NCBI GenBank assembly: GCA_963726975.1
Contig: CAVSEK010000001.1
Span: 434,001-498,000 of the forward strand
Length of the DNA stretch: 64,000 nucleotides
From: CAVSEK01 sp963726975
Lineage (GTDB): Bacteria; Actinomycetota; Actinomycetes; Mycobacteriales; SCTD01
Reading direction: 5' to 3'
In this document: positions 46,415 through 57,573 of the stretch, piece after piece
Layout of the letters: every line of letters starts with the position of its first letter
Numbering within the stretch: the first letter of the stretch is position 1
Made by a program: the position numbers and the translations under genes
The notes under the pieces: model-generated
The model's database searches: none
Seen by the model: the letters and a program-made list of their open reading frames with translations, nothing else
What the model was told of the DNA's origin: nothing

Positions 46415-47838
46415 GCCCTCCCCGCCATGCCCGGCAGTCTGGCAGCCAGCAGCTCGCGGACGGCGTCGGGCCACGCCGAGACGACCCGGCCCGCGCTCGT
46501 GGCCACCCCGTCGGAGGACAGCGTGCCGGCCCGGCCGTGCAGCAGCGCGGCGGCGCTCGCGGCCTCGAGCACCGGGAGCCCCTGGGCGAGCAGCGCTCCG
46601 CAGGCACCGCTGAGCACGTCGCCGGAGCCGGCGCTGGCGAGCGCCGGGGTGCCGGTGCGGTTGACCCGCGCCGGCCCGTCGGGACCGGCGACGACCGTGG
46701 CGGCGCCCTTGAGCAGGACGTGCACGCCGAGCGCGCGGGCGAGCGCGCGGGCCGCGCCGACCCGGTCCGCGCCCACCTCGAGCCCGAACCGCTCGTACTC
46801 CCGGTCGTGCGGGGTCAGCAGCGTCGGGGCGTCCCGGCGCAGCCACCGCGGGTGCTGCGCGCACAGCGTGAGCGCGTCGGCGTCGACGAGCACCGGCACG
46901 TCGGTCCCGAGCACGGCGCGGACGGTCTCGGCCGCCGCGTCGTCGGTGCCGAGCCCGGGTCCGACCGCCCAGGCCTGCACGCGCCCCGCCTCGACGACCC
47001 CCGCCCCCCGGGCCTCGGTGACGACGACCTCCGGCCAGCGCAGCCGGACCTGCTCGGCGGGGTGCGCGGCGCCGGCGAAGCGCACCATGCCCGCCCCGGC
47101 GGCCACCGCCGCCCCGACCGCGAGCACGGCCGCACCGGGGTAGGTCGGCGAGCCGGCCGCCACGCCGAGCACGCCGCGGTCGTACTTGTCGCGAGGGGTC
47201 CGCGGCAGCACGACGTCGGCCGGTTCCAGGGCCTCGACCGGCGCCGGCGGCAGGTGGGGGGCCAGCCCCAGGTCGACGAGCTCGACCCGCCCGGCGTGCT
47301 CGCGCCCCTCCCCGACGAGCAGCCCGGGCTTGTGCGTGCCGAAGGTGACGGTGCGCTCCGCGGTGACGGCCTCGCCGGCGACCGCGCCGGTGTCGGCGTC
47401 GACGCCGCTCGGCAGGTCGACGGCCAGGACGGGGCCGGCCGCCCGGCGCACGAGGTCGGCCGCGGCCTCGCGCAGCGGCCCGCGGCCGCCGATCCCGACG
47501 AGACCGTCGACGACGAGGTCGGCCGCACCCGGCGGGCCGGTCCGCCCGCCGGCGGCCCGCAGGGCGGCGAGCGCGTCGGCGCGCGGCTCACCGACGAGGG
47601 CAGCGGTCACCTGGGCGCCCCGCCGGGCGAGCAGGGCCCCCGCGAAGAGCGCGTCGGCGCCGTTGTCGCCGCCCCCGACGAGCAGCAGGACCCGCCGGCC
47701 GTACGTCCCGCCCATCGCGCGGCTGCACGCGTGCGCGAGGCCGGTCGACGCCCGAGCCATGAGGGTGCCGGGCGGCAGGGTGGCCGCCAGCGCCGCCTCG
47801 GCCGCCCGGACCTGCTCCACCGTGTGCGCCCGGATCAC
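46411..47838 (-). CDS. nnr: bifunctional NAD(P)HX epimerase/dehydratase
   Basis: 475-residue fusion that repairs hydrated NAD(P)H. Seen: N-terminal YjeF_N epimerase domain (about 1-205) with TLMARASTGLAHACSRAMG, LLLVGGGDNGADALFAGALLA and AVDLPSGVDADTG; C-terminal ribokinase-like ADP-dependent dehydratase (about 225-475) with HDREYERFG, VLLKGAATVVAGP and the ATPase-like GSGDVLSGACGALL. GTG 47838; the reading frame is intact. It heads the overlapping chain nnr-alr-hydrolase. The upstream 367 bases carry no gene. Confidence 0.93.
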   Translation of the reverse strand: MIRAHTVEQVRAAEAALAATLPPGTLMARASTGLAHACSRAMGGTYGRRVLLLVGGGDNGADALFAGALLARRGAQVTAALVGEPRADALAALRAAGGRTGPPGAADLVVDGLVGIGGRGPLREAAADLVRRAAGPVLAVDLPSGVDADTGAVAGEAVTAERTVTFGTHKPGLLVGEGREHAGRVELVDLGLAPHLPPAPVEALEPADVVLPRTPRDKYDRGVLGVAAGSPTYPGAAVLAVGAAVAAGAGMVRFAGAAHPAEQVRLRWPEVVVTEARGAGVVEAGRVQAWAVGPGLGTDDAAAETVRAVLGTDVPVLVDADALTLCAQHPRWLRRDAPTLLTPHDREYERFGLEVGADRVGAARALARALGVHVLLKGAATVVAGPDGPARVNRTGTPALASAGSGDVLSGACGALLAQGLPVLEAASAAALLHGRAGTLSSDGVATSAGRVVSAWPDAVRELLAARLPGMAGRA

Positions 47839-48205
47839 GCCGGGAGCCTGCCCCGTCGACGGCCGGCGCTCACCCCTGCGCGCCGGCCACCGCGTGCCCG
47901 CCCGCCGCCCGTCGCCGTCGCCCGTCCGCCCGCCGCCGTCAGCCCGTCCGCCCGGCTGGCCGGCCCGCCGCCGCCGGGGAGCACGGTGCTCCGCAGGGGC
48001 GTTGCGCCTCGCTGCGACGTGCGGCCGTCCGTTGCGCCCGGCCGCAACCGACCCGGCACCACCACGTGCCCTGTCGGCGCACCGGACCGGGCCACCCCCG
48101 CGCTGGCCCCTCGTCCACCGGGGATCGCTGCTGCGGCACGCCGGCGCGCCGCGACCGCGATCCCCCTCCAGCCCGCCGCCGGAGCGACCCGTCACCCCCG
48201 GTGGC
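47839..48205. other. gene-free interval between acpS and nnr
   Basis: No protein-like frame, ribosome binding site or RNA gene is apparent in these 367 bases. The stretch is Pro/Arg-codon-like low complexity (repeated CCGCCCGTC-type words) in the half next to nnr, and contains GGCCG/CGGCC-type dyads near 48020-48050. CAGGCT ending six bases before the nnr GTG could be a weak -10. Confidence 0.5.
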
Positions 48206-48559
48206 TCAGGACTCGGCGACGACCACCGCCGTCGCGACGCCGCCGTCGTGCGACAGCGACAGGTGCCAGGTGGTGATGCCCTGCGCGCGGGCCTCGTCGG
48301 CGACCCGGCCGTGCAGCGCGAGCCGGGGCCGGCCGCGCTCGCCGACCACCACCTCGGCGTCGCGCCAGCGCAGCCCGCCCGGCGCACCGAGCGCCTTGGC
48401 GACCGCCTCCTTGGCCGCGAAGCGCGCCGCCAGCGACGCCACCGGCCGGTCCCGCTCGCCGTCGGTGAACAGGCGCGCGAGCAGGCCCGGTGTGCGCGCG
48501 AGGACCCGCTCCAGGCGGGCCACGTCCACGACGTCGATCCCGACGCCGACGACCGGCAC
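48206..48559 (-). CDS. acpS: holo-[acyl-carrier-protein] synthase
   Basis: 117-residue 4'-phosphopantetheinyl transferase that activates acyl carrier protein with CoA. Seen: VGVGIDVVDVARLERVL with the Mg-binding Asp, LFTDGERDRP, the central RFAAKEAVAKALG (Glu ligand) and the C-terminal WHLSLSHDGGVATAVV. Length is normal and the frame intact. GTG 48559 is ten bases after the glmS stop, so it probably shares the glmS transcript. Confidence 0.96.
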   Translation of the reverse strand: MPVVGVGIDVVDVARLERVLARTPGLLARLFTDGERDRPVASLAARFAAKEAVAKALGAPGGLRWRDAEVVVGERGRPRLALHGRVADEARAQGITTWHLSLSHDGGVATAVVVAES

Positions 48560-48568
48560 GACGGTCCG

Positions 48569-50417
48569 CTACTCGACCGTGACGGACTTGGCCAGGTTGC
48601 GCGGCTGGTCGACGTCGAGGCCGCGCAGCGCGGGCGACCTCGGCGGACAGCACCTGCAGCGGCACGATCGTCAGCAGCGGGGTGAGCAGCGACTTGGTGT
48701 CGGGCACCCGGATCACGGTGTCGGCGTACGGCTCGACGGTGCGGTCGCCGTCGGTCGCGATGACGATGGTGCGGGCGCCGCGGGCCCGCACCTCCTGCAC
48801 GTTGTTGACCAGCTTGGCCTGCAGCGCGTGCCGCGGGGCGATCACGACGACCGGCGTGCCCTGCTCCACGAGCGCGATCGGCCCGTGCTTGATCTCGCCG
48901 GCCGGGAAGCCCTCGGCGCGAGACGTACGCCAGCTCCTTGAGCTTGAGGGCGCCCTCGAGGGCCATCGGGTAGCCGACGTGGCGGCCGAGGAACAGCACC
49001 CGCTCCTCGTCCTTGATCTCGCGCGCCAGCGCCCGGCACCGCGTCCATCCGGTCGAGCACCACCTGCACGAGGTCGGGGATCTCGGCAGGTCGGCGAGGT
49101 GGGCGCGCACCTCGTCGGCGTCGCGGGTGCCGCGGACCTGCGCGAGGTAGAGCCCGACGAGGTACATCGCGGCGAGCTGGGCGATGACCGCCTTGGTCGA
49201 CGCGACCGCGACCTCCGGGCCGGACCGGGTGAACAGCGACGCGTCGCTCTCCGGCGAGATCGTCGAGCCGACGGTGTTGGTCACCGCCAGCACCCAGGCC
49301 TTCTGCGCGCGGGCGTGCCGCAGCGCCTCGAGCGTGTCGGCGGTCTCGCCGCTCTGGCTGATGGCGATGACCAGCGTGCCGCGGCCGACGACCGGGTCGC
49401 GGTAGCGGAACTCGCTGGCCAGCTCGACGTGCACGGGCAGGCGGCACCAGCGCTCGATGGCGTACTTGCCGACCAGGCCGGAGTGGTAGCTCGACCCGCA
49501 GGCGATGACGACGACCTGCTCGATGCCGCGCAGGTCCTCGTCGGACAGCGCGATCTCGTCGAGGTGCAGCCGCCCGTCGGCGCCGAGCCGCCCGCCGAGC
49601 GTCTCGCGCACCGCCTCCGGCTGCTCGTCGATCTCCTTGAGCATGAAGGACGCGTAGCCGCCCTTCTCGGCGGCGTCGGTGTCCCAGTCGACGTGGTAGG
49701 TCTCGCCCTCGACCGGCGCGCCGTCGAGGTCGGTCACCACCACGCCGTCGCGCCGCAGCTCGACGACCTCGTCCTGCCCGACCGCCCGGGCCGTACGGGT
49801 GTGGGCGATGAACGCCGTGACGTCGGACCCGACGAAGTTCTCCCCCTGCCCGAGGCCGATGACCAGCGGCAGGTTGCGGCGGGCGGCGACGACGAGGTCG
49901 GGCACGCGCGGTGGGTGACGACGAGGACGAACGAGCCCTCGAGGTCGCGGCAGATCCCGCGGACCGTGGCGGCCAGGTCGCCCGCGGTCGGGCCGGCGGT
50001 GAACCGCTCCTCGACGAGGTGCGCGACGACCTCGGTGTCGGTGTCGCTGGAGCGCGCGTGGCCGCGGGCGAGCAGGCCCTCGACGAGCTCCTCGAAGTTC
50101 TCGATCGTGCCGTTGTGGACGACGGCGACGTCGCCCGCGCAGTCGACGTGCGGGTGGGCGTTGCGGTCGGTCGGCGGGCCGTGGGTCGCCCAGCGGGTGT
50201 GCCCGATGGCCAGCGTGCCCGGCAGCGGCGGCAGCTCGCCGAGCCGCTTCTCGAGGTTGGCCAGCTTGCCGGCCCGCCGCTCGACCCGCAGGACGCCCTC
50301 GCCGTCGAGCACGGCGACGCCGGCGCTGTCGTAGCCGCGGTACTCCAGGCGGCGCAGGCCCTCCAGGACGACGTCCAGCCCGGCCTGCTCCCCGACGTAG
50401 CCCACGATCCCGCACAT
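48569..50417 (-). CDS. glmS: glutamine-fructose-6-phosphate aminotransferase, five frameshifts
   Basis: GlmS makes glucosamine-6-phosphate, the first step to UDP-GlcNAc. Seen: MCGIVGYVG with the N-terminal Cys nucleophile, LEYRGYDSAGVAV, GHTRWATHG and VVHNGTIENF of the glutaminase domain; then SIS domains with VVIACGSSYHSGLVGKYAIE, AISQSGETADTLEAL, STKAVIAQLAAMYLVGL and the tail LDVDQPRNLAKSVTVE before TAG. Breaks near 49905, 49087, 49035, 48918 and 48637, insertions and deletions mixed. ATG 50417 is firm because the Cys must be residue 2; TAACCT seven bases upstream suggests a leaderless mRNA. Confidence 0.95.
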
Positions 50418-50424
50418 GACGGGC

Positions 50425-50430
50425 AGGTTA
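50425..50430 (-). promoter_or_regulatory. -10-like TAACCT before glmS, leaderless start
   Basis: On the minus strand TAACCT ends seven bases before the glmS ATG; no Shine-Dalgarno sequence lies in between. It falls in the 36-base gap after pepN. Confidence 0.5.
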
Positions 50431-50453
50431 GCCGCGCACGACCCGCCGGCGGC

Positions 50454-52931
<2,478 letters not shown>

Positions 52932-52938
52932 CCGCCCG

Positions 52939-52944
52939 ACCCTA
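52939..52944 (-). promoter_or_regulatory. -10-like TAGGGT before pepN, leaderless start
   Basis: On the minus strand TAGGGT ends seven bases before the GTG of pepN. No Shine-Dalgarno is visible. Confidence 0.5.
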
Positions 52945-52969
52945 GGACCGAGCGGCGACGGGCGACCGG

Positions 52970-53746
52970 TCAGGCGGTCGCGTCGAGCACGACCCGCACG
53001 GTCTCCTCGGGGCGGTCCCACATCGGGAAGTGGCCGCAGGAGTCGAACCAGTGCAGGGACGCCTGCGGGAACGCGGCCTGCGCCCGGGCGGCCTGCCGCG
53101 GCAGCGTCACGCGGTCGCGGCGCCCCCACCCCAGCAGCACCCGCCCCGGCGTCGGGCCGCCCTGCTGCGGGCCGCTGTCGACGAGGGCCTGCAGCGTCTC
53201 GAACAGCGCCGGCGTGTCGGCGATGCTGCGCAGGTCGGCCAGCGCGACCTCGCCCGGCACCGCCCAGGGGCGTGCGCTGAACTGCGGCAGCAGCGCCGTA
53301 CGGCCGACCGGGCTGCCCGCCAGCGCCGGCAGCGCCGGGCGCAGCGCCCTGACCAGGGCGAAGGACGCCTTGACGGAGGCGCCGAAGACGGCCTTCTCGG
53401 GAGCGTTCCAGAACCCGCCGGGGTCGAGCGCCACGACGTGCCGGCCGACGCCCCGCCGGGCCAGCTCGAGCACCGTGCGGGCGCCCATCGAGCTGCCGAC
53501 GAGGTCGGCCTGGGCCAGGCCCTCCTGCCGCAGCCACTGCTGCAGCGCGTCGGTGAGGCGGTCCAGGGTGAGCTCGCCCGGCAGCGGCGCCGACCCGCCG
53601 TGGCCGGGCAGGTCGACCGTCACCACCTCGCGGGACGCGGCGAGGCCGGGCAGCACCGGCCGCCACGACGCGCTGCGGGCACCGAGGCCGTGGACGAGCA
53701 CGAGCGGCGCACCGCTGCCGGTGCGGGACGAGACGAGGTCGGGCAC
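52970..53746 (-). CDS. alpha/beta fold hydrolase
   Basis: 258-residue cytosolic alpha/beta hydrolase. Seen: oxyanion strand LVLVHGLGARSASWRPVLPGLAA, VDLPGHGGSAP, nucleophile elbow ADLVGSSMGARTVLELARRG with Ser, a cap region, LLGWGRRDRVTLP with the acid and FDSCGHFPMWDRPEE with the His. The triad is complete, so it should be an active esterase or related enzyme; substrate unknown. GTG 53746 has CAGACT six bases upstream. It precedes pepN by 38 bases. Confidence 0.88.
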   Translation of the reverse strand: MPDLVSSRTGSGAPLVLVHGLGARSASWRPVLPGLAASREVVTVDLPGHGGSAPLPGELTLDRLTDALQQWLRQEGLAQADLVGSSMGARTVLELARRGVGRHVVALDPGGFWNAPEKAVFGASVKASFALVRALRPALPALAGSPVGRTALLPQFSARPWAVPGEVALADLRSIADTPALFETLQALVDSGPQQGGPTPGRVLLGWGRRDRVTLPRQAARAQAAFPQASLHWFDSCGHFPMWDRPEETVRVVLDATA

Positions 53747-53752
53747 CTGCCC

Positions 53753-53758
53753 AGTCTG
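53753..53758 (-). promoter_or_regulatory. -10-like CAGACT, leaderless start
   Basis: On the minus strand CAGACT ends six bases before the GTG at 53746. It is a weaker match than the TAGGCT class. Confidence 0.35.
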
Positions 53759-53801
53759 CGCGACGCGACCGGGACCCGCGACCCGCGGGCGGGTGCCCGC
53801 G

Positions 53802-55157
53802 TCAGCCGGCGACGACCGCCGCGAGCGCGTCGGCGACCTCGCGGGCCCGCTCGGCGGTCGGCGCCTCGACCATGACCCGCACGAGCGGCTCGGTGCCGGA
53901 CGGCCGCAGCAGCACCCGGCCGCCGTCGCCGAGCGCCGCCTCCTGCTGCGCCACCGCGTCGAGCACCTCCGGCGCCTGCGCCCGGGAGCGCTCCGCCCGC
54001 ACGTTGACGAGCACCTGGGGCAGCAGCGCCACGACGTCGGCGAGGTCGGCGAGCGGCGTGCCCGTCCGCACCACCCGGTCCATGACGGCCAGCGCGGTGA
54101 GCAGCCCGTCGCCGGTGGTCGCGTGGTCGAGCTGCACGACGTGCCCGCTCTGCTCGCCGCCGAGCCGGAAGCCCCCGGCGAGCATGGCCTCGAGCACGTA
54201 GCGGTCGCCGACCGCCGTCTGCACGACGTCGATGCCCGCCTCGCGCATGGCGAGCAGCAGCCCGAGGTTGCTCATCACCGTGACGACCAGCGTGTCGCTG
54301 GCCGGCAGGCCGGCGTCGCGCCGGGCCAGCGCGAGCAGCCCGAGGACCTGGTCGCCGTTGACGACCCGGCCGGTCGCGTCCACGACGATGCAGCGGTCCG
54401 CGTCGCCGTCGTGGGCGATCCCGAGGTCGGCACCGAGCTCGACGACCCGCCGGGCCAGCGGCTCGGGGTGCGTCGCCCCGCAGCCGTCGTTGATCCGGGA
54501 GCCGTCGCCCTCGCAGTGCAGCTCGGTGACGCGGGCCCCCGCCGCGCGGTAGACCGGCGGCGCGACCTGCGAGGCCGCGCCGTGGGCGCCGTCGACGACC
54601 ACGTGCAGCCCGTCGAGCGGGCCGACGGAGGCCAGCAGGTGCTCGGCGTACGTCGGGTCGCCCCCGGCCGGGTGCTCCCGCCGCGCGTGCTCGTCGACCT
54701 GCGTGACGTCCGTGCCGAGGTCCAGCCCGCGCCGACCCGGCGGGAGGTCGGCGAGGCGCGCCTCGACCGCGTCCTCGTCGGCGTCCGAGAGCTTGCCCCC
54801 GCCCGGGCCGAAGAGCTTGAGCCCGTTGTCCGCCGCCGGGTTGTGCGAGGCGCTGATGACCAGGCCGAGCGCCGCGCCGCGCTGCACCTCGTACGCCACC
54901 GCCGGCGTCGGCACGATCCCGAGGCGCACGACGTCGCAGCCGGCCGAGGTGAAGCCGGCGACCGACGCCGCCTCGAGCATCGGCCCGGACGGGCGGGTGT
55001 CGCGGCCGACGACGACCAGCGGCCGGGCGCCGGCGGCGAGCGCGTCGCCGCAGAGCTCGTACGCCGCCGCGCTCGCCAGCCGCAGCGCGAGGTCGGCGGT
55101 GAGCACGTCGCCGCCGGCGAGCCCGCGCACCCCGTCCGTCCCGAACAACCGGGTCAT
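53802..55157 (-). CDS. glmM: phosphoglucosamine mutase
   Basis: 451-residue GlmM, which converts glucosamine-6-phosphate made by GlmS to the 1-phosphate on the way to UDP-GlcNAc. Seen: RLFGTDGVRGLAGGDVLTADLAL, the phosphoserine loop VISASHNPAADNGLKLFGPGG, the metal loop AHDGDADRCIVVDATG, GGEQSGHVV and the phosphate-binding RPSGTEPLVRVMVEA. ATG 55157 has GGAGGA five bases upstream. It is intact and lies in the same direction as rplM-rpsI, behind a hairpin. Confidence 0.97.
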   Translation of the reverse strand: MTRLFGTDGVRGLAGGDVLTADLALRLASAAAYELCGDALAAGARPLVVVGRDTRPSGPMLEAASVAGFTSAGCDVVRLGIVPTPAVAYEVQRGAALGLVISASHNPAADNGLKLFGPGGGKLSDADEDAVEARLADLPPGRRGLDLGTDVTQVDEHARREHPAGGDPTYAEHLLASVGPLDGLHVVVDGAHGAASQVAPPVYRAAGARVTELHCEGDGSRINDGCGATHPEPLARRVVELGADLGIAHDGDADRCIVVDATGRVVNGDQVLGLLALARRDAGLPASDTLVVTVMSNLGLLLAMREAGIDVVQTAVGDRYVLEAMLAGGFRLGGEQSGHVVQLDHATTGDGLLTALAVMDRVVRTGTPLADLADVVALLPQVLVNVRAERSRAQAPEVLDAVAQQEAALGDGGRVLLRPSGTEPLVRVMVEAPTAERAREVADALAAVVAG

Positions 55158-55181
55158 GACGTCCTCCTCCGGACAGCCGTC

Positions 55182-55211
55182 GAGGCGGCCACCTCGGGAG
55201 GTGGCCGCCTC
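55182..55211 (-). terminator. hairpin terminator after rpsI
   Basis: GAGGCGGCCACCT pairs perfectly with AGGTGGCCGCCTC around a four-base CGGG loop, 12 bases after the rpsI stop and just before glmM. Confidence 0.8.
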
Positions 55212-55222
55212 GGACGGGACGA

Positions 55223-55621
55223 CTAGCGCTTGGAGTACTGGGGCGCCTTGCGGGCCTTCTTCAGGCCGTACTTCTTGCGCTCCTTGATCCGCGGGTCGCG
55301 GGTCAGGAAGCCCTCCTTCTTCAGCGCCGGGCGGTCGTCGGGCTCGACCTCGATGAGCGCGCGGGCGATGGCCAGGCGCAGCGCACCGGCCTGGCCGGAG
55401 ATGCCGCCGCCGTGCAGGCGCGCCACGACGTCGTACTGCTCGGCCTTCTCGAGCGTGACGAACGGCTCGTTGATGGCCTGCTGGTGCACCTTGTTCGGGA
55501 AGTACTGCTCGAGCGTGCGCCCGTTGAGCTTGTACTGGCCCGAGCCCGGCACGAGGCGCACGCGGACGATGGCCTCCTTGCGGCGGCCGACGGTCTGGAC
55601 GAGGTCTGCGGGGGCGGTCAC
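55223..55621 (-). CDS. rpsI: 30S ribosomal protein S9
   Basis: 132-residue S9. Seen: VQTVGRRKEAIVRVRLVPG, LEQYFPNKVHQQAINEPFV, VARLHGGGISGQAGALRLAIARAL and the basic end KERKKYGLKKARKAPQYSKR that reaches the P-site tRNA. GTG 55621 overlaps the rplM TGA (GTGA), so the two are coupled. A strong hairpin follows. Confidence 0.98.
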   Translation of the reverse strand: MTAPADLVQTVGRRKEAIVRVRLVPGSGQYKLNGRTLEQYFPNKVHQQAINEPFVTLEKAEQYDVVARLHGGGISGQAGALRLAIARALIEVEPDDRPALKKEGFLTRDPRIKERKKYGLKKARKAPQYSKR

Positions 55622-56061
55622 TGCGACACCTGGGTGAGCTCGTAGGGCACCGGGCTCTGCGCCTGGTGGGGGTGGGTCGGGCCGGCGTAGACCTTGAGCT
55701 TGCTCATGACCTGACGCCCGAGGCTGTTGTGCGGGACCATCCCGCGCACGGCCTTCTCGATGATCCGCTCGGGGCGGGTGGCGAGGACGTCGGCGTACGA
55801 CGTGCTCGTCAGGCCGCCCGGGTAGCCGGAGTGGCGGTGCACCCGCGACTGCGCGGCCTTGTTGCCGGTCATCGCGACCTTGCCCGCGTTGATGATCACG
55901 ACGAAGTCGCCGCAGTCGAGGTGCGGGGCGAAGTACGGCTTGTGCTTGCCGCGCAGCAGCTTGGCCGTCTGGCTGGCCAGCCGTCCGAGCACCACGTCGG
56001 TGGCGTCGATGACGTGCCACGTCCGCTGGACGTCGGCCGGCTTCGGGGAGTACGTGGGCAC
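55618..56061 (-). CDS. rplM: 50S ribosomal protein L13
   Basis: 147-residue L13, the first gene of the L13-S9 operon. Seen: RTWHVIDATDVVLGRLASQTAKLLRGKHKPYF, DFVVIINAGKVAMTGNKAAQS, YRHSGYPGGL-like HRHSGYPGGLTSTSY and KLKVYAGPTHPHQAQ. GTG 56061 gives exactly the usual length; an in-frame upstream start would add a tail foreign to the family. About 90 bases of leader separate the predicted promoter from the start. Confidence 0.98.
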   Translation of the reverse strand: MPTYSPKPADVQRTWHVIDATDVVLGRLASQTAKLLRGKHKPYFAPHLDCGDFVVIINAGKVAMTGNKAAQSRVHRHSGYPGGLTSTSYADVLATRPERIIEKAVRGMVPHNSLGRQVMSKLKVYAGPTHPHQAQSPVPYELTQVSQ

Positions 56062-56150
56062 GCTGCTTCGCTCTCGTCGGTGATCGGTGGTCCTGCTCGA
56101 CGCTCTCCGGACCCGCCCGTCAACAGGGCGCGCCGGGGCAACAGCCCGCA

Positions 56151-56180
56151 ACGGTACCCGACGCCCCCGCGGCCCGGCAA
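56151..56180 (-). promoter_or_regulatory. predicted rplM-rpsI promoter
   Basis: On the minus strand TTGCCG (56180-56175) and TACCGT (56156-56151) are 18 bases apart. Transcription would start about 83 bases before the rplM GTG, leaving room for an autoregulatory leader, which I cannot fold with confidence. Confidence 0.5.
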
Positions 56181-56207
56181 AGCCCCTGCGCTACGACGGG
56201 GCCGGCG

Positions 56208-56807
56208 TCAGGATGCGCCGGGCTCCACCGGGCGCACGTGCAGCAGCTCGACCGACTCCGACGCGCACGCGGTCAGCTCCGCGGCCACGAAGACCGAGGC
56301 GGTCGAGTCCGGCGGGTAGACCCGCAGGCCGCGCGCGGGCGTCGGCCGGCAGTCGGCCTCCGGGTAGTTGCCGGCGCTCGTGATCTGCAGCGTCGCGTGC
56401 GCCGACTCCCCCGGGGGCAGCGCCACCGGCGCCGGTCCGAGCTCGCGCGTGGCCGCCGCGCCGACCTGGTGCCCGTCGTCGCCGGCGACGAACGAGACCC
56501 CCGGGTGCCCGTCGAGCCGGCAGGTCGCGCCGGAGGTGTTGCGGAAGACGACCGGGACGTACGTCGACCCGGCCGCGCCCGAGCGCTCGCCGAGGGTCAC
56601 CTGCAGGTCGGGGACGCCGCACGGCGCAGGCCGGGAGGGGGTGCCCGCGGAGGTCGCCGGGGCGGACGCGGACGCGGGCGTCGGTGCGCCCCCGGTGCTC
56701 CCCGCGCCACCCGCCGGCGACGCCGCCACGGTCGGGTCCTCCCCGCCGCACGCGCCGACCAGCAGCAGCCCGGCGAGCGCGAGCGGGGCCGCGGCGCGCG
56801 CCCTCAC
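56208..56807 (-). CDS. DUF4232-type lipoprotein
   Basis: 199-residue exported lipoprotein. Seen: RARAAAPLALAGLLLVGACGG with lipobox LVGAC (Cys near residue 20), an Ala/Ser/Pro linker, then a DUF4232-like beta-sandwich: PCGVPDLQVTLGERSGAAGSTYVPVVFRNTSGATCRLDGHPGVSFV and ESAHATLQITSAGNYPEADC. Four cysteines probably form two disulphides. Function of the family is unknown. GTG 56807 overlaps the TGA of the upstream membrane gene. Confidence 0.88.
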   Translation of the reverse strand: MRARAAAPLALAGLLLVGACGGEDPTVAASPAGGAGSTGGAPTPASASAPATSAGTPSRPAPCGVPDLQVTLGERSGAAGSTYVPVVFRNTSGATCRLDGHPGVSFVAGDDGHQVGAAATRELGPAPVALPPGESAHATLQITSAGNYPEADCRPTPARGLRVYPPDSTASVFVAAELTACASESVELLHVRPVEPGAS

Positions 56808-57310
56808 GCGTCCAGCCGGTCGAGCACGAGCGCGGTGACGACGCCGTAGCCCAGGTGGGGTCCGAGGTCGGCCGCCCACGACGACGCCGGCCAGGTCCGC
56901 GGGTCGGTGACGCCGAGCACGGCCATCGGCCCGTCGCTGCCGGCCATCGCCGCCACGGTGCCGGCCGCCGCCGCGACCGCCCACCGCGGCCGCCACCCGG
57001 CGGCGCGGCCCAGGCCCAGCAGCACGCCGACGCCGATGCCGGTGACCAGGCCGGTCAGCGGCCCGAGCCCGGCCAGCCGGTTGTCGCGGGTGTCGCCCTC
57101 GCCCGGCACCGGGACGTGCGTGGCCTCGGACAGCGCCTCCACCGTCTGCTGCGGGGTGCTGCTCGACGGGCGGCCGCGCACGGCCATGTCGAGGTAGGTC
57201 AGGGCGTTGAGGGCCGTCGTCCCGGCCGCGCCCGCCGCCGCGCCGGCGAGGGCGAGCTGGCCGGGGCTGAGGCGACGGGGGCCGGTGAGGGCGCGCAGGG
57301 AGGTCCGCAT
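56804..57310 (-). CDS. small membrane protein of unknown function
   Basis: 168-residue protein, no family recognised. Seen: four hydrophobic segments (LALAGAAAGAAGTTALNALTY; LTGLVTGIGVGVLLGLGRAAG; WAVAAAAGTVAAMAGS; HLGYGVVTALVLDRL), with a soluble loop PSSSTPQQTVEALSEATHVPVPG after the first. ATG 57310. It is coupled to the DUF4232 lipoprotein gene by a four-base overlap and follows the nuo operon with a short spacer, so it may be cotranscribed with it. Confidence 0.75.
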   Translation of the reverse strand: MRTSLRALTGPRRLSPGQLALAGAAAGAAGTTALNALTYLDMAVRGRPSSSTPQQTVEALSEATHVPVPGEGDTRDNRLAGLGPLTGLVTGIGVGVLLGLGRAAGWRPRWAVAAAAGTVAAMAGSDGPMAVLGVTDPRTWPASSWAADLGPHLGYGVVTALVLDRLDA

Positions 57311-57349
57311 GCCCGCCCCCTTCCCGCCGCCCGCGCGGGCAGAACCCCC

Positions 57350-57573
57350 TCAGGCGGCGGGCCACGGCCAGGCGTCGGCCCGCACGAGCCGGGCGAGCCG
57401 CTCGCGCCGCGCGCGGTGCTCGCGCAGCCCCGCCCGCCAGACGTCCTCGGCGACCAGCGGCACCCCTGCCCGCTCGAGCGCCGCGCGGTCCGCGGCGGGG
57501 GCGGCGGTACGCCGTCGCACCCCCGGTCGAGGCGACCGTCTCGCCGTCGTGCTCGAGCGCGGCGCGGGCTCAC
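57350..57573 (-). CDS. small ORF coupled to nuoN, frameshifted
   Basis: About 73 residues after correction; not recognised. Seen: GTG 57573 overlapping the nuoN TGA (GTGA), then in successive frames AALEHDGETVASTGGATAYR and AADRAALERAGVPLVAEDVW, LREHRARRERLARLVRADAW before a TGA at 57350. The two parts read as one charged helical protein, but two indels are needed. Position at the end of a complex I-like operon could mean an assembly factor; this is inference and the gene itself is uncertain. Confidence 0.42.

Noticed and set aside
46411..50415. A 1334-codon fusion of glmS and nnr sequences on the minus strand
   Set aside because: The join reads through glmS in a wrong frame, acpS and the gene-free gap; GlmS and Nnr have their own starts and stops. 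The fusion is an effect of indels and high GC.
56062..56190. A defined L13 leader RNA structure upstream of rplM
   Set aside because: The leader is long enough and has short GC dyads, but I could not trace a convincing conserved fold by eye.
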